From Enterobacter sp. 10-1 (GTDB lineage Bacteria; Pseudomonadota; Gammaproteobacteria; Enterobacterales; Enterobacteriaceae), in assembly GCA_002270295.1 (NCBI GenBank), contig NISF01000003.1, forward strand, positions 186,001 through 250,000: a stretch of DNA of 64,000 nucleotides, read 5' to 3'. A program made the position numbers and the translations under genes. Each line of letters starts with the position of its first letter. The first letter of the stretch is position 1. Positions 39,864 through 49,534 of the stretch are shown one piece after another. The notes under the pieces are model-generated. The model was not told the origin of the DNA, searched no databases, and was given only the letters and a program-made list of their open reading frames with translations.

Positions 39864-40433
39864 GTGAAACGACTTATCATTGGAATTTCTGGCGCCAGCG
39901 GTGCCGTTTACGGCGTGCGGCTGCTCCAGGTATTGCGCGATGTCGCGGATGTTGAAACCCATCTGATCATGAGCCAGGCGGCGCGGCAGACTCTGGCCCT
40001 TGAGACCGACTACTCCCTGCGTGAAGTTCAGGGGCTGGCCGACGTCGTCCACGATGCCCGCGATATTGCCGCCAGCATCTCTTCCGGCTCGTTTAAAACC
40101 GCCGGGATGGTGATACTCCCCTGCTCGATGAAAACGCTTTCAGGGATTGTTCATAGCTATACCGATGGCCTGATGACCCGGGCGGCGGACGTGGTGCTGA
40201 AAGAGCGTCGTCCGCTGGTGCTTTGCGTGCGCGAAACGCCGTTCCACCTCGGACACCTGCGTCTGCTGGTCCAGGCGGCGGAAATGGGCGCGGTTATCAT
40301 GCCGCCGGTTCCGGCCTTCTACCATCGCCCGCAAACCCTGGACGACGTTATCAACCAGACGGTCAATCGCGTCATCGATCAGTTCGATATCACTCTGCCG
40401 CAGGACCTGTTCGCTCGCTGGCAAGGGGCATAG
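39864..40433 (+). CDS. ubiX: UbiX flavin prenyltransferase
   Basis: A 189-residue flavoprotein that makes prenylated FMN, the cofactor of the UbiD decarboxylase in ubiquinone synthesis. The N-terminal GISGASGAVYGVRLL motif binds FMN. The start is GTG 39864 with AAGGGG upstream. Length equals E. coli UbiX. Confidence 0.95.
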   Translation: MKRLIIGISGASGAVYGVRLLQVLRDVADVETHLIMSQAARQTLALETDYSLREVQGLADVVHDARDIAASISSGSFKTAGMVILPCSMKTLSGIVHSYTDGLMTRAADVVLKERRPLVLCVRETPFHLGHLRLLVQAAEMGAVIMPPVPAFYHRPQTLDDVINQTVNRVIDQFDITLPQDLFARWQGA

Positions 40434-40638
40434 GCGCGCGCTAAAATAGTGCGCTTTATGATTCTTTGCGCCACGATGGTGCAATTTTGTCGCCCCGATC
40501 AAATCCTCAACATTTAATTTGTTTTTTTGCGTTTCGACGCTGCGGTTTCTCCGTTAATACTGCTATCTTCCCTTTCAAGACAATTCTGCAACTTTATATT
40601 AACAAATTTAACGCTGTTTCCAGCACGCACTGAGAAAA

Positions 40639-40654
40639 TGGCACAAAAACTGCA
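40639..40654 (+). promoter_or_regulatory. Sigma-54 promoter of argT
   Basis: TGGCACAAAAACTGCA has GG and GC separated by exactly 10 bases, the sigma-54 -24/-12 pattern, 71 bp before the argT start. Nitrogen (NtrC) control of the argT promoter argTr is established in Salmonella. Confidence 0.75.
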
Positions 40655-40724
40655 GGATACGTCGGCACTACACATAACTAAACAACGCACCGCATAACAA
40701 CATCACGACACTTAAGGGTATTGT

Positions 40725-41507
40725 ATGAAGAAGACGATCCTGGCCCTCTCTTTAATTATGGGAATTAGCAGTGCTTCCAGCGTCTTTGCAGCTCTGCCGC
40801 AAAGCATCCGCATCGGCACCGATGCCACCTACGCGCCATTTTCCTCTAAGGATGCCAAAGGTGATTTCGTCGGCTTTGACATCGATTTGGGCAACGAACT
40901 CTGTTCGCGTATCAAGGTAAAATGTACCTGGGTAGGGAGTGATTTTGATTCACTGATCCCGTCGCTGAAGGCGAAGAAAATTGACGCCATCATCTCTTCA
41001 TTATCGATTACCGAAAAACGTCAGCAGGAGATTGCCTTCTCTGACAAGCTTTATGCCGCAGACTCCCGCCTGATTGCGCAGAAAGGCTCCACCATCCAGC
41101 CGACGCTGGAATCGCTGAAAGGCAAACACGTTGGCGTACTGCAGGGCTCGACTCAGGAGTCTTACGGCAACGAACGCTGGCGCAGCAAAGGCGTTGATGT
41201 GGTGGCCTATCAGAACCAGGACCTGATTTACTCTGACCTCGCCGCCGGTCGCCTCGACGCCGCGCTGCAGGATGAAGTGGCCGCCAGCGAAGGGTTCCTC
41301 AAACAGCCTGCCGGCAAAGATTTCGCGTTTGCCGGTCCTTCCGTAAAAGACAAACAGTTCTTCGGTGATGGCACCGGCATTGGCCTGCGCAAGACGGACG
41401 GCGAGCTGAAAGCCGCCTTCGACAAAGCGTTGGGTGAAATGCGTAAAGACGGCACCTACGACAAGATGGCGAAGAAGTACTTCGACTTTAACGTTTACGG
41501 TGACTAA
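40725..41507 (+). CDS. argT: ArgT lysine/arginine/ornithine-binding protein
   Basis: A 260-residue periplasmic solute-binding protein with a signal peptide cleaved after residue 22 (SVFA). It delivers basic amino acids to the HisQMP membrane complex encoded downstream. It is a paralogue of HisJ, sharing [27 protein letters not shown] and [14 protein letters not shown]. Transcription is predicted to be driven by the sigma-54 promoter upstream; a terminator separates it from hisJ. Confidence 0.95.
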   Translation: MKKTILALSLIMGISSASSVFAALPQSIRIGTDATYAPFSSKDAKGDFVGFDIDLGNELCSRIKVKCTWVGSDFDSLIPSLKAKKIDAIISSLSITEKRQQEIAFSDKLYAADSRLIAQKGSTIQPTLESLKGKHVGVLQGSTQESYGNERWRSKGVDVVAYQNQDLIYSDLAAGRLDAALQDEVAASEGFLKQPAGKDFAFAGPSVKDKQFFGDGTGIGLRKTDGELKAAFDKALGEMRKDGTYDKMAKKYFDFNVYGD

Positions 41508-41517
41508 GCGTGCTGCT

Positions 41518-41539
41518 GGCCCGGTATACCGGGCCTTTT
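41518..41539 (+). terminator. argT terminator
   Basis: An 18-bp perfect palindrome GGCCCGGTATACCGGGCC followed by TTTTA. Confidence 0.8.
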
Positions 41540-41686
41540 AGATTCGCGATAGCTATCTGTGCCCCTTATTGGTGCATTGGTCGTCTCGCTGTCTCGTTTT
41601 GGTGCAAAAATTGCATAGTTAAGCGTTTCTGATGCGAAAAAATTTGCTCCCCGGCGCAGAATGTTTTGCCTTATCGGGGAGAAAAG

Positions 41687-41702
41687 TGGCACGATAACTG
41701 GC
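41687..41702 (+). promoter_or_regulatory. Possible sigma-54 promoter of hisJ
   Basis: TGGCACGATAACTGGC has a consensus -24 element, but at the -12 position it has GG, with GC one base late. It lies where the nitrogen-regulated hisJ (dhuA) promoter is known in Salmonella. Weaker than the argT site. Confidence 0.45.
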
Positions 41703-41752
41703 TTAAGTACTTCTAATAAACCCATTAGAATGACAGTTTGTTGAGGATAGTT

Positions 41753-42535
41753 ATGAAAAAACTGGCGTTGTCTCTTTCTTTAGCGCTGGCCCTTTCCAGC
41801 GTTTCCACGGTATTCGCAGCCATTCCGCAAAAGGTTCGTATCGGTACGGATCCAACTTATGCCCCGTTTGAATCGAAAAATGCCCAGGGTGAGTTGATTG
41901 GTTTTGACATCGATCTGGCCAAAGAGCTGTGTAAGCGCATCAATACGCAATGTACCTTCATTGAAAACCCGCTGGATGCGCTGATCCCATCTTTAAAAGC
42001 GAAGAAAATCGATGCGATTATGTCTTCGCTTTCTATTACTGAAAAACGCCAGCAGGAAATTGCCTTCACCGACAAACTTTATGCCGCCGATTCCCGCCTG
42101 GTGGTGAAAAAGGGCAGCGATATTACGCCGGATCTTACCCTCCTGAAGGGCAAGCGTATCGGCGTGCTGCAGGGCACAACGCAGGAAACTTACGGCAACG
42201 AACACTGGGCGCCAAAAGGGATTGAGATTGTCTCCTATCAGGGTCAGGACAATATCTATTCCGATCTGACCGCCGGCCGCATTGACGCTGCGTTCCAGGA
42301 TGAAGTGGCCGCAAGTGAAGGCTTCCTCAAGCAGCCGGTAGGGAAAGACTATCAGTTCGGCGGCCCGTCCATTAAGGACGAAAAGCTGTTTGGCGTCGGC
42401 ACCGGCATGGGCCTGCGTAAAGAGGACAACGAGCTGCGCGAAGCGCTGAACAAAGCCTTCGCTGAAATGCGCAAAGATGGCACCTACGACAAGCTGGCGA
42501 AAAAATATTTCGATTTTAACGTGTACGGCGACTAA
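41753..42535 (+). CDS. hisJ: HisJ histidine-binding protein
   Basis: A 260-residue periplasmic binding protein with signal peptide (cleavage after VFA, about residue 22). Two-domain fold with [19 protein letters not shown] and [10 protein letters not shown] motifs. ATG 41753 follows GAGGA and matches E. coli; the longer frame starts inside the leader. It feeds histidine to HisQMP, 66 bp upstream of hisQ. Confidence 0.95.
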   Translation: MKKLALSLSLALALSSVSTVFAAIPQKVRIGTDPTYAPFESKNAQGELIGFDIDLAKELCKRINTQCTFIENPLDALIPSLKAKKIDAIMSSLSITEKRQQEIAFTDKLYAADSRLVVKKGSDITPDLTLLKGKRIGVLQGTTQETYGNEHWAPKGIEIVSYQGQDNIYSDLTAGRIDAAFQDEVAASEGFLKQPVGKDYQFGGPSIKDEKLFGVGTGMGLRKEDNELREALNKAFAEMRKDGTYDKLAKKYFDFNVYGD

Positions 42536-42601
42536 CCATCACGCGTACGCCACCGCGCGTATTTTAGCGCGCGGTGGTCGATGATAGACAGGGCAGACAG
42601 C

Positions 42602-43288
42602 ATGCTGTACGGGTTTTCACAGGTAATATTGCAGGGCGCTCTTGTCACGCTGGAGCTGGCCCTTAGTTCGGTTGTGCTGGCGGTCCTGATTGGTCTGGCT
42701 GGCGCCGGCGCGAAGCTATCGAGCAATCGACCGCTGGCGCTGGTATTTGAAGGTTACACCACCTTAATTCGTGGCGTGCCGGATCTGGTGCTGATGCTGC
42801 TGATTTTCTACGGGCTGCAGATCGCGCTGAACGCTCTCACCGATGCGCTAGGTATGTCGCAGTTTGATATCGACCCGATGATTGCGGGCATTATCACTCT
42901 GGGCTTTATCTACGGCGCGTACTTTACGGAAACCTTTCGTGGCGCTTTCCTCGCGGTACCGAAAGGACATATCGAAGCGGCGACCGCCTTTGGTTTTAGC
43001 GGCGGGCAGACGTTCCGGCGTATTCTGTTCCCGGCGATGATGCGCTATGCGCTGCCGGGGATCGGCAACAACTGGCAGGTTATCCTGAAAGCCACGGCGC
43101 TGGTTTCGCTGCTGGGGCTGGAGGATGTGGTTAAAGCGACGCAGCTGGCGGGGAAAAGTACCTGGCAGCCCTTCTATTTTGCCATCGTCTGCGGCCTGAT
43201 TTATCTCGTATTTACAACGATTTCCAATGGTGTACTGCTGCTGCTTGAACGCCGTTATACCGTGGGCGTGAAGAGGGCTGACCTGTGA
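42602..43288 (+). CDS. hisQ: HisQ histidine ABC transporter permease
   Basis: A 228-residue inner-membrane permease with five predicted membrane segments and the EAA loop (EAATAFGFSGGQTFRRI) that contacts HisP. ATG 42602 (MLYGFSQVIL) matches E. coli. It overlaps hisM by 4 bp. Confidence 0.94.
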   Translation: MLYGFSQVILQGALVTLELALSSVVLAVLIGLAGAGAKLSSNRPLALVFEGYTTLIRGVPDLVLMLLIFYGLQIALNALTDALGMSQFDIDPMIAGIITLGFIYGAYFTETFRGAFLAVPKGHIEAATAFGFSGGQTFRRILFPAMMRYALPGIGNNWQVILKATALVSLLGLEDVVKATQLAGKSTWQPFYFAIVCGLIYLVFTTISNGVLLLLERRYTVGVKRADL

Positions 43289-44001
43289 TTGAGATTATTC
43301 AGGAGTACTGGAAATCCCTGCTGTGGACCGACGGCTACCGCTTTACCGGCGTCGCAATCACGCTGTGGCTGTTAATCACCTCGGTGGTTATGGGCGGCGT
43401 GCTGGCGATTTTTCTCGCCATCGGGCGCGTCTCCAGCAATAAATACATTCAGTTTCCGATCTGGCTTTTTACCTATATTTTCCGCGGTACGCCGCTCTAC
43501 GTGCAGCTGCTGGTGTTTTACTCCGGTATGTACACGCTGGAAATTGTCAAGGGCACCGAGCTGCTGAACGCCTTTTTCCGCAGCGGGCTGAACTGTACGG
43601 TGCTGGCACTGACGCTGAATACCTGCGCCTATACGACGGAGATTTTTGCCGGGGCGATTCGTTCGGTCCCCGCCGGAGAGATTGAGGCGGCGCGGGCGTA
43701 TGGTTTTTCATCGGCCAAACTGTATCGCTGCATTATTCTACCCTCCGCGCTGCGCATCGCGCTGCCGGCGTACAGTAATGAAGTGATTCTGATGCTGCAC
43801 TCCACCGCGCTGGCCTTTACCGCCACGGTGCCGGATCTGCTGAAAATTGCTCGTGATATTAACTCGGCGACCTATCAGCCGTTTACCGCCTTCGGCATTG
43901 CCGCGGTGCTGTACTTAATTATCTCGTATGTGCTGATTAGCCTGTTCCGCAAGGCGGAAAAGCGCTGGCTGCAGCATATAAAACCTTCTTCGACGCACTG
44001 A
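43285..44001 (+). CDS. hisM: HisM histidine ABC transporter permease
   Basis: A 238-residue partner permease with the EAA loop [17 protein letters not shown]. Forms the transmembrane pore with HisQ. The start overlaps the hisQ stop (GTGA junction); hisP begins 7 bp after its stop. Confidence 0.94.
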   Translation: MIEIIQEYWKSLLWTDGYRFTGVAITLWLLITSVVMGGVLAIFLAIGRVSSNKYIQFPIWLFTYIFRGTPLYVQLLVFYSGMYTLEIVKGTELLNAFFRSGLNCTVLALTLNTCAYTTEIFAGAIRSVPAGEIEAARAYGFSSAKLYRCIILPSALRIALPAYSNEVILMLHSTALAFTATVPDLLKIARDINSATYQPFTAFGIAAVLYLIISYVLISLFRKAEKRWLQHIKPSSTH

Positions 44002-44008
44002 GAACGCC

Positions 44009-44782
44009 ATGTCCGACAATAAATTAAACGTTATCGATCTCCATAAACGTTACGGCGAGCATGAGGTACTGAAAGGTGTCTCGATGCGGGCAGAAGCCGG
44101 GGACGTTATCAGTATCATCGGCTCATCGGGTTCCGGTAAAAGTACCTTTTTGCGCTGTATTAACTTTCTTGAGAAACCGAGCGAAGGCACGATTGTTGTT
44201 AGCGGGCAGAATATTGGCCTGGTTCGCGACAAGGATGGTCAGCTCAAGGTGGCGGATAAAAACCAGCTGCGCCTGCTGCGCACCCGTCTGACGATGGTAT
44301 TCCAGCATTTCAACCTGTGGAGCCATATGACGGTGCTGGAAAACGTCATGGAAGCGCCCATCCAGGTGCTGGGACTAAGTAAGCAGGAAGCGCGGGTACG
44401 GGCAGAAAAGTACCTGGCGAAAGTCGGCATCGACGAGCGTCAGCAGATCAAATATCCGGTGCATCTCTCTGGCGGTCAGCAGCAGCGCGTGTCCATTGCG
44501 CGTGCGTTGGCGATGGAGCCTGAAGTCCTTCTGTTCGATGAACCGACCTCCGCGCTCGACCCTGAGCTGGTGGGAGAAGTGCTGCGCATCATGCAGCAGC
44601 TGGCGGAAGAGGGGAAAACGATGGTGGTGGTGACGCATGAAATGGGCTTTGCCCGCCACGTCTCCTCGCACGTTATTTTCCTCCATCAGGGCAAGATTGA
44701 AGAGGAAGGTCATCCCGATGAGGTTTTCGGTAATCCGAAAAGCCCGCGTTTGCAGCAGTTCCTCAAAGGCTCGTTGAAGTAA
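44009..44782 (+). CDS. hisP: HisP ABC transporter ATPase
   Basis: A 257-residue ATP-binding subunit with Walker [10 protein letters not shown] (Lys44), signature [10 protein letters not shown], Walker [13 protein letters not shown] and the switch histidine in VTHEMGF. It energises uptake of histidine (HisJ) and of lysine, arginine and ornithine (ArgT). Last gene of the argT-hisJQMP cluster. Confidence 0.96.
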   Translation: MSDNKLNVIDLHKRYGEHEVLKGVSMRAEAGDVISIIGSSGSGKSTFLRCINFLEKPSEGTIVVSGQNIGLVRDKDGQLKVADKNQLRLLRTRLTMVFQHFNLWSHMTVLENVMEAPIQVLGLSKQEARVRAEKYLAKVGIDERQQIKYPVHLSGGQQQRVSIARALAMEPEVLLFDEPTSALDPELVGEVLRIMQQLAEEGKTMVVVTHEMGFARHVSSHVIFLHQGKIEEEGHPDEVFGNPKSPRLQQFLKGSLK

Positions 44783-44794
44783 ATTTCGCGCTCT

Positions 44795-44824
44795 CCCCGG
44801 CGGGGTAGATATACTCTGCCGGGG
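44795..44824. terminator. Hairpin between hisP and the GNAT gene
   Basis: CCCCGGC (44795-44801) pairs with GCCGGGG (44818-44824) at the convergent 3' ends. There is no long T-run, so it may be a weak or Rho-assisted terminator. Confidence 0.5.
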
Positions 44825-44829
44825 CAGGA

Positions 44830-45327
44830 TCAGCGCTCCAGGCGATAGATCCAGTCATCGTAGTCAACGCCGTCCAGATGCCACGCCTTCTCCAGGATCT
44901 GGATCCGCCGGAAACCGTGTCTTTCCAGCAGCCGCGAAGAGCCTGAATTATCCCCGATGACCCACGCATTAATCGCGTTGATGCCGAGCCGGGTAAATCC
45001 GTAGCGGCAAATCTCCTTCAGCGCTTCGCTGGCATAGCCTTTCCCCTGAGCCTCAGGCAGCAGGGCATAGCCGACATCGGCTTCGTGCGGATTCTTACTA
45101 CTGATGCGCAGGCCGATATCGCCAAGAGCCTCGCCGCGGCTATCGCGTAACACGAATACGCCGGATGCTTCACGGCGCGCATCGAACACGTTTCGCAGCG
45201 CCGTCTCGTCAAGAATGGGGCCCATAAAGCGCATCACCTGGCGATCGCTACGCAGGCGCAGGAAAAAGGGCCAGTCGGATTCGGTGAACGGAGAGAGCAG
45301 CAGGCGCGGGGTGGTTAGCGTAATCAT
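44830..45327 (-). CDS. GNAT family N-acetyltransferase (RimJ/RimL-like)
   Basis: A 165-residue acetyltransferase of the GNAT type: N-terminal TPRLLLSPFTESDW, acetyl-CoA-binding loop LPEAQGKGYASEALKEI, and C-terminal NSGSSRLLERHGFRR. Members modify N-termini of ribosomal proteins, aminoacyl groups or small amines; the substrate cannot be told. It has no counterpart at this position in E. coli K-12 and begins an insertion between hisP and yfcH. Confidence 0.8.
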   Translation of the reverse strand: MITLTTPRLLLSPFTESDWPFFLRLRSDRQVMRFMGPILDETALRNVFDARREASGVFVLRDSRGEALGDIGLRISSKNPHEADVGYALLPEAQGKGYASEALKEICRYGFTRLGINAINAWVIGDNSGSSRLLERHGFRRIQILEKAWHLDGVDYDDWIYRLER

Positions 45328-45376
45328 AAGCGGGCCATTACGGTGGATCGTGGGTTCACCTTAACACCAGAAAGTA

Positions 45377-45420
45377 CCGGATAACATGATCCTGTACCGA
45401 TCGTGGCGGCGGTTATCCGG
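45377..45420. terminator. Inverted repeat at the end of the HTH gene
   Basis: CCGGATAAC (45377-45385) pairs perfectly with GTTATCCGG (45412-45420), overlapping the stop codon of the HTH gene. It probably separates that gene from the GNAT gene downstream. Confidence 0.45.
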
Positions 45421-45979
45421 CGGCTGGTGAGGTCGGTAGCGGCTTGTCGAACCCGTGAAAATAGTGCAGCACGGTTTCGCTCTGGCGAGAGGCCCGCAGC
45501 TGCAGGGCCAGATTCAGGTTATCGAGGACCTCTGCGTGCGCCACCAGCGGCGAGTCCGCCGCAATTCTCGCTTCCGCGACCAGCCAGCCGACAATGGTTT
45601 TCCAGCGCCACAGCGGCGAGTTGCCTTTTACGCGCTGTACGGGGCCGGGAAATTTGCCGGAGCCTCGCGCCCCGTCTTTTAGCAGGGCAACGGCCTGTCG
45701 TGAAAGACCTGTGAGTTCGGCGATGTCGCTTAAGCCTACCAGCGTAGCGTCGACGGACTCGACCCGGGCATTCAGCTCCGATGCGGATTCGATGTTATCG
45801 ATGGCAGACAGAATCGCCTGTTCGAGCGATTCGCTTTCGCGATCGAATTCCAGATACACCGCCGTGGCGTAAAAACAAACCAGCGCGTCAGCACAACCGG
45901 CGTGATGCAGCGCGTCCTCAAGACCTGGCGTATGGGCGCTAACGCCTGATAGCGTTAGGGTAAAGTTATAGAGGGTCAT
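45413..45979 (-). CDS. HTH DNA-binding protein, putative antitoxin
   Basis: A 188-residue protein. The N-terminal 65 residues form a small alpha/beta domain (YNFTLTLSGV, then EDALHHAGCADALV and VYLEFDRESESLEQAI), followed by a helix-turn-helix (LSDIAELTGLSRQAVALL, about residues 107-124) and a C-terminal helical region. The start overlaps the stop of the small upstream gene (ATGA, 45976-45979), so the two are cotranslated. The arrangement, a small basic protein first and a DNA-binding protein second, resembles hicA-hicB-type toxin-antitoxin pairs. The assignment as antitoxin is inference. Confidence 0.6.
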   Translation of the reverse strand: MTLYNFTLTLSGVSAHTPGLEDALHHAGCADALVCFYATAVYLEFDRESESLEQAILSAIDNIESASELNARVESVDATLVGLSDIAELTGLSRQAVALLKDGARGSGKFPGPVQRVKGNSPLWRWKTIVGWLVAEARIAADSPLVAHAEVLDNLNLALQLRASRQSETVLHYFHGFDKPLPTSPAAG

Positions 45980-46236
45980 AGTTTGCGCTCCTTATGATTA
46001 AACCGAGCCGCCGACGTTGAACGGCAGCGGTCGACCATCCTGATAATTTGCCTGGCGTGATTCTCGGGAACGGCAGGGGTCGACCAGATGCTCATCATAT
46101 GTTCACGATGATTAGCCGTCCCGCACCTGAGTCGTCCGAAGCAGTGCGCGCTCTTCCCGCCAGCGATAAAAATCCACCCCCGTGTGCGGGCATATTCGAT
46201 GGCGGCTCTGATGTGTTTATCCGGATGTTCCTTCAT
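45976..46236 (-). CDS. Small HicA-like protein, putative toxin
   Basis: An 86-residue basic protein with KHIRAAIEYARTRGWIFIAG, then GKSAHCFGRLRC and MSIWSTP.VPENHARQI. The helix, two strands and a central glycine-histidine segment recall the dsRNA-binding-like fold of HicA mRNA interferases, where a conserved histidine is essential, but I cannot confirm the match by search. ATG 46236 is chosen with GAGGA 7 nt upstream; the TTG at 46239 is less likely. It is the first gene of a two-gene unit with the HTH protein. Confidence 0.55.
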   Translation of the reverse strand: MKEHPDKHIRAAIEYARTRGWIFIAGGKSAHCFGRLRCGTANHREHMMSIWSTPAVPENHARQIIRMVDRCRSTSAARFNHKERKL

Positions 46237-46263
46237 CAATGCGTCCTCTGATACTGAATGTTG

Positions 46264-46281
46264 TGTTGACGGTTGTCAACA
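46264..46281. promoter_or_regulatory. 18-bp perfect palindrome upstream of the TA-like pair
   Basis: On the minus strand TGTTGACAACCGTCAACA has 7-bp arms around AACC and contains a consensus -35 hexamer TTGACA. It lies 28 bp before the small gene and could be the operator for the HTH protein. A -10 at 17 bp (CAGTAT) is poor and would put the start at the Shine-Dalgarno, so the promoter itself is uncertain. The rest of the spacer to 46472 shows no feature I recognise. Confidence 0.5.
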
Positions 46282-46472
46282 GTGTTGTGCTGAAAAAACA
46301 GACACCGGGACGTTATGACAGAGAGCGGGAAAGGAAGCTGGAATGAGCTTCACGGTGATAAGGGAACAGCGGCAGGAGATTGGATTACTGCGAGATGGCT
46401 TCCACGGGCGACAGGCCATCAGGGGAGTCTCAGGAGACTGGCAAATCCCCTGGGATTAAAAATGCGGCGCAT

Positions 46473-47366
46473 TTACCCGAGGACGTCTTTTAACGCCTCA
46501 TCCAGATCGTACCAGCGAAAGCCAAAGCCGGCGGCTTCCAGGCGTTTTGGCAACGCACGCTGGCCGCCGAGTACCAGTACCGACGATTCACCCATTAGCA
46601 GGCGTATCGCCGCCGCCGGGACGCGAAAAATTGCCGGGCGATTTAGCGCCTGCCCAAGCGCGTGGGCGAACTGTTCGTTACGTACCGGATAAGGCGAAAC
46701 CATGTTAAAGGGGCCGCGCAGGTCGTTATCCAGCAGCCACAGAATACCGTTAACCATATCGTCGATATGGATCCATGCCAGATACTGCCTGCCGCTGCCG
46801 ATAGGGCCACCGAGGCCGAGCTTAAACGCCGGAGTCATTTTAGCAAGGATGCCGCCTCTCGATGCCAGCACGACGCCGGTGCGTAAAAGGCAGACGCGGG
46901 TGCGGTCGCTTTGCGCTTCGCAGGCCAGCTGTTCCCAGCGGGCGCAGAGTTTGTGGGTGAACTCATTGTGCGGCGGCTCTTCTTCGGTGACGACGACTTC
47001 CCCCAGGTCACCATAATAACCTGCCGCAGAGCCGCTAATCAGCACCGCAGGCGGGGTGTCGCTGGCGTTGATGAGCGCGGCCAGCTGTTGCGTGATATCC
47101 CAGCGGCTGTGGCACAGGCGCTGTTTTTGTTCCGCCGTCCAGCGTTTGTCGGCGATCGGCTCGCCCGCCAGATTGATAACCGCGTCAATTTCGTTGAGAT
47201 GCTGGCGATTGTCAAAGCCGCGCCACAGCGTGACGCGGGGATCGAGCCGGGACCGGGCTTTTTCCGGGCTGCGCGTGGAGACCGTTACGTTATGCCCCAG
47301 CTCCAGAAGCCGGGGGATGAGATGCCGACCAATCAGGCCGGTACCGCCAGTAAGCAGAATCTTCAT
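46473..47366 (-). CDS. yfcH: YfcH, SDR39U1-type epimerase family protein
   Basis: A 297-residue member of the extended short-chain dehydrogenase/reductase family (epimerase plus C-terminal DUF1731). The nucleotide-binding motif [11 protein letters not shown] is at residues 6-16; [14 protein letters not shown] contains the conserved YYG segment. The substrate is unknown. It lies 18 bp from folX in the same direction, a pairing conserved with E. coli. Confidence 0.92.
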   Translation of the reverse strand: MKILLTGGTGLIGRHLIPRLLELGHNVTVSTRSPEKARSRLDPRVTLWRGFDNRQHLNEIDAVINLAGEPIADKRWTAEQKQRLCHSRWDITQQLAALINASDTPPAVLISGSAAGYYGDLGEVVVTEEEPPHNEFTHKLCARWEQLACEAQSDRTRVCLLRTGVVLASRGGILAKMTPAFKLGLGGPIGSGRQYLAWIHIDDMVNGILWLLDNDLRGPFNMVSPYPVRNEQFAHALGQALNRPAIFRVPAAAIRLLMGESSVLVLGGQRALPKRLEAAGFGFRWYDLDEALKDVLG

Positions 47367-47384
47367 AGCGCCTCCCTAAGAAGC

Positions 47385-47747
47385 CTACCGCCGCCAGCTC
47401 ATGGTCATTGATACCGAGTCGGCGTAGCGGAGTGCATAAAGTTTATCGATCTCAACTTCAGCATAAGTGACCCAGTGATGTTCGCATGCGATATCGAGCA
47501 CATCCTGAGTTAATTTTTCCAGTAAGGAGAAGCGGTTATTCTCAATATGGCTGATGATGCGCTTGGTGATGGTGCGGTAATTCAGCGCATCGTTGATATC
47601 TTCGCTGTTGCGGGATTGATCCGCCGGGTAGTGAATGGCGACGTTTACCACCACATCCTGACGGTTAGCAATCTCTTCCTCTTTAATACCAATAAAAGTA
47701 CGCAAGCGTAGGTTCTTTATACGAATAATGGCGTCTGGCTGAGACAT
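47385..47747 (-). CDS. folX: FolX dihydroneopterin triphosphate 2'-epimerase
   Basis: A 120-residue FolB-like tunnel-fold enzyme that epimerises dihydroneopterin triphosphate to the monapterin form. It begins [20 protein letters not shown] and ends MSWRR. ATG 47747 follows GGAAG and gives exactly the E. coli length. Cotranscribed with yfcH. Confidence 0.94.
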   Translation of the reverse strand: MSQPDAIIRIKNLRLRTFIGIKEEEIANRQDVVVNVAIHYPADQSRNSEDINDALNYRTITKRIISHIENNRFSLLEKLTQDVLDIACEHHWVTYAEVEIDKLYALRYADSVSMTMSWRR

Positions 47748-47812
47748 TGCAGGCTTCCTCCGTGTTGTAATTTCCGCAATCATACATGAAAGCAGGTCGT
47801 GCGAGCAGGGGG

Positions 47813-48442
47813 TTAAGATTGCTGAATTTTCAGCAACGCCTCGGCGGTTGCAGGGCGCTGGCGAATACGCTCAAACCAGTTATGTACCGCCGGGAAATTT
47901 GCGAGATCGATACGCTGGCGCTGATGCGCGTTAATCCACGGCCAGCAGGCGATATCGGCAATGCTGTAGCGGTCGCCGCCGAGCCACGGGCTGACCTCCA
48001 GACGCCGGTTGAGTACGCTATATAGCCGCTGCGTTTCCACCTGATAGCGCTCAATGGCATAGGGAACCGTCTGCGGTGCCGAATGGTTGAAGTGCTGATT
48101 TTGCCCCAGCATCGGCCCCAGTCCGCCCACCTGCCAGAACAGCCACTGCAGCGTAACGTGGCGCTCGCGCAGCTCGCCGCTCAGCAGCTTTGCCGATTTC
48201 TCGGCGAGATAGAGCAGAATGGCCCCGGATTCGAACAGGCTCAGCGGCGCGCCGCCGTCAACGGGAACGTGGTCGACTATCGCCGGGATTTTATTATTGG
48301 GTGAGAGGCTGAGAAACTGCGGGCGGAACTGTTCGCCTTTGGTGATATCTACCCGAATCAGCCGATAGGCCAGCTGAGCCTCTTCGAGGAACAGAACGAT
48401 TTTTTGGCCGTTTGGGGTGGGTGCGTAGTAAAGATCGATCAT
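47813..48442 (-). CDS. yfcG: YfcG, disulfide-bond reductase (Nu-class GST)
   Basis: A 209-residue glutathione S-transferase-fold protein; E. coli YfcG has disulfide reductase activity with two bound glutathiones. The N-terminal thioredoxin-like domain shows the active-site region APTPNGQKI and [12 protein letters not shown]; the helical C-terminal domain has [20 protein letters not shown] 48442 ([10 protein letters not shown]) matches E. coli. The preceding open frame is shared with the LysR gene end and is not coding. Confidence 0.92.
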   Translation of the reverse strand: MIDLYYAPTPNGQKIVLFLEEAQLAYRLIRVDITKGEQFRPQFLSLSPNNKIPAIVDHVPVDGGAPLSLFESGAILLYLAEKSAKLLSGELRERHVTLQWLFWQVGGLGPMLGQNQHFNHSAPQTVPYAIERYQVETQRLYSVLNRRLEVSPWLGGDRYSIADIACWPWINAHQRQRIDLANFPAVHNWFERIRQRPATAEALLKIQQS

Positions 48443-48522
48443 GATGTCTCCCGCCGTCGTGGGTCGCCAATTTTTCGAGTATAGGCGACCTGGCGTATTG
48501 CGGGAGCGTAGGGGGGATAAAT

Positions 48523-49431
48523 TCAGCGCGTTGTTGTGGGGGGAACCCCCATTTCGCGCACCAGCGCGATAAACGCCTGCAGTCCGGGCGGAATATGGCG
48601 GCGGCCCGGATAGTAGAGGGACAGGCCGCCAAATGAAGGGCACCAGTCGCCCATCACGCTGATGAGCCTGCCGCTGGCAAGATCGTCCTGGATAAACCAG
48701 TCAGAGATAAACGCCAGTCCGATACCCGCCAGCGCCGCGCGGTGGATGGCCTGCATCTCGCTCAGAATAATGCGCGGCGGGACGTTAAGCGCTACTTTTT
48801 GCCCATCCCGCTCCAGCTCCCAGCGATAAATTCCGCCATGCGACATGCGCATGCCAATCCCCTGATGACGCATAAGATCGTCCGGACCGTGCGGAACGCC
48901 GTGTCGGGCAAAGTAGTCCGGGGTTGCGACGATCAGCATCCGCGCGTCGGGCGTCAGGGCGACGGCAATCATATCCTGCGGCAGCGCTTCTGCGAGGCGG
49001 ATCCCCGCGTCATAGCCTTCGGCAACGATATCCACCAGCCGGGATTCGGTGGTGATGTCGAGGCGCATTGCCGGATAGCGTTTGAGGAAGGCCTCGAAAA
49101 TATCAAACAGCAGAGCAACGCTTTCGCGCGGCGCGTTGATCCGCAGGGTTCCGCTCGGCATTTCAGGCTGGGTGGCGACCTCCTCCGAGGCGCGTCGGAT
49201 TTCAGCCACGGCGGGCGCTATACGCTCAACGTAACGCTGTCCGGCGTCGGTCAGCGCGACGCTGCGGGTCGTACGATTAAACAGGCGCACGTTGAGGCGA
49301 GCCTCCAGCCCGGCAACGGCGTTGCTGACGGCGGTAGCCGACATACCCAGCTCCCGGGCAGCCGCGCGAAAGCTTTGCCGATGCGCGACGGCGAGGAGAA
49401 CTTCGAGTTCAGTAATACCGCTACGCTGCAT
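48523..49431 (-). CDS. LysR-type transcriptional regulator
   Basis: A 302-residue LysR protein: N-terminal winged helix-turn-helix ([19 protein letters not shown], then [19 protein letters not shown]), and a C-terminal co-inducer domain from about residue 90. It is divergent from an aldehyde dehydrogenase gene with 103 bp between them, the classical arrangement in which the regulator controls its neighbour. The effector is unknown. Neither gene lies here in E. coli K-12, where yfcG and yfcF are adjacent. Confidence 0.88.
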   Translation of the reverse strand: MQRSGITELEVLLAVAHRQSFRAAARELGMSATAVSNAVAGLEARLNVRLFNRTTRSVALTDAGQRYVERIAPAVAEIRRASEEVATQPEMPSGTLRINAPRESVALLFDIFEAFLKRYPAMRLDITTESRLVDIVAEGYDAGIRLAEALPQDMIAVALTPDARMLIVATPDYFARHGVPHGPDDLMRHQGIGMRMSHGGIYRWELERDGQKVALNVPPRIILSEMQAIHRAALAGIGLAFISDWFIQDDLASGRLISVMGDWCPSFGGLSLYYPGRRHIPPGLQAFIALVREMGVPPTTTR

Positions 49432-49473
49432 AATTATCCCGATTTTCGTAACAGGTTGTGCTGATTATACCCT

Positions 49474-49490
49474 CTTATCGCGGCAATAAG
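49474..49490. promoter_or_regulatory. Candidate LysR binding site
   Basis: CTTATCGCGGCAATAAG is an interrupted palindrome (CTTAT-N7-ATAAG) containing the T-N11-A pattern bound by LysR proteins, midway between the LysR and aldehyde dehydrogenase starts. Confidence 0.55.
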
Positions 49491-49534
49491 ACGACTCTAT
49501 ACTCCCGGGTATCAAGCAGGATGGAGAAATCATT

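Noticed and set aside
46251-46279. TTGACA/CAGTAT as a standard sigma-70 promoter for the TA-like pair
   Set aside because: The -10 is poor and the predicted start would fall on the Shine-Dalgarno of the first gene; the palindrome is kept as a possible operator only.
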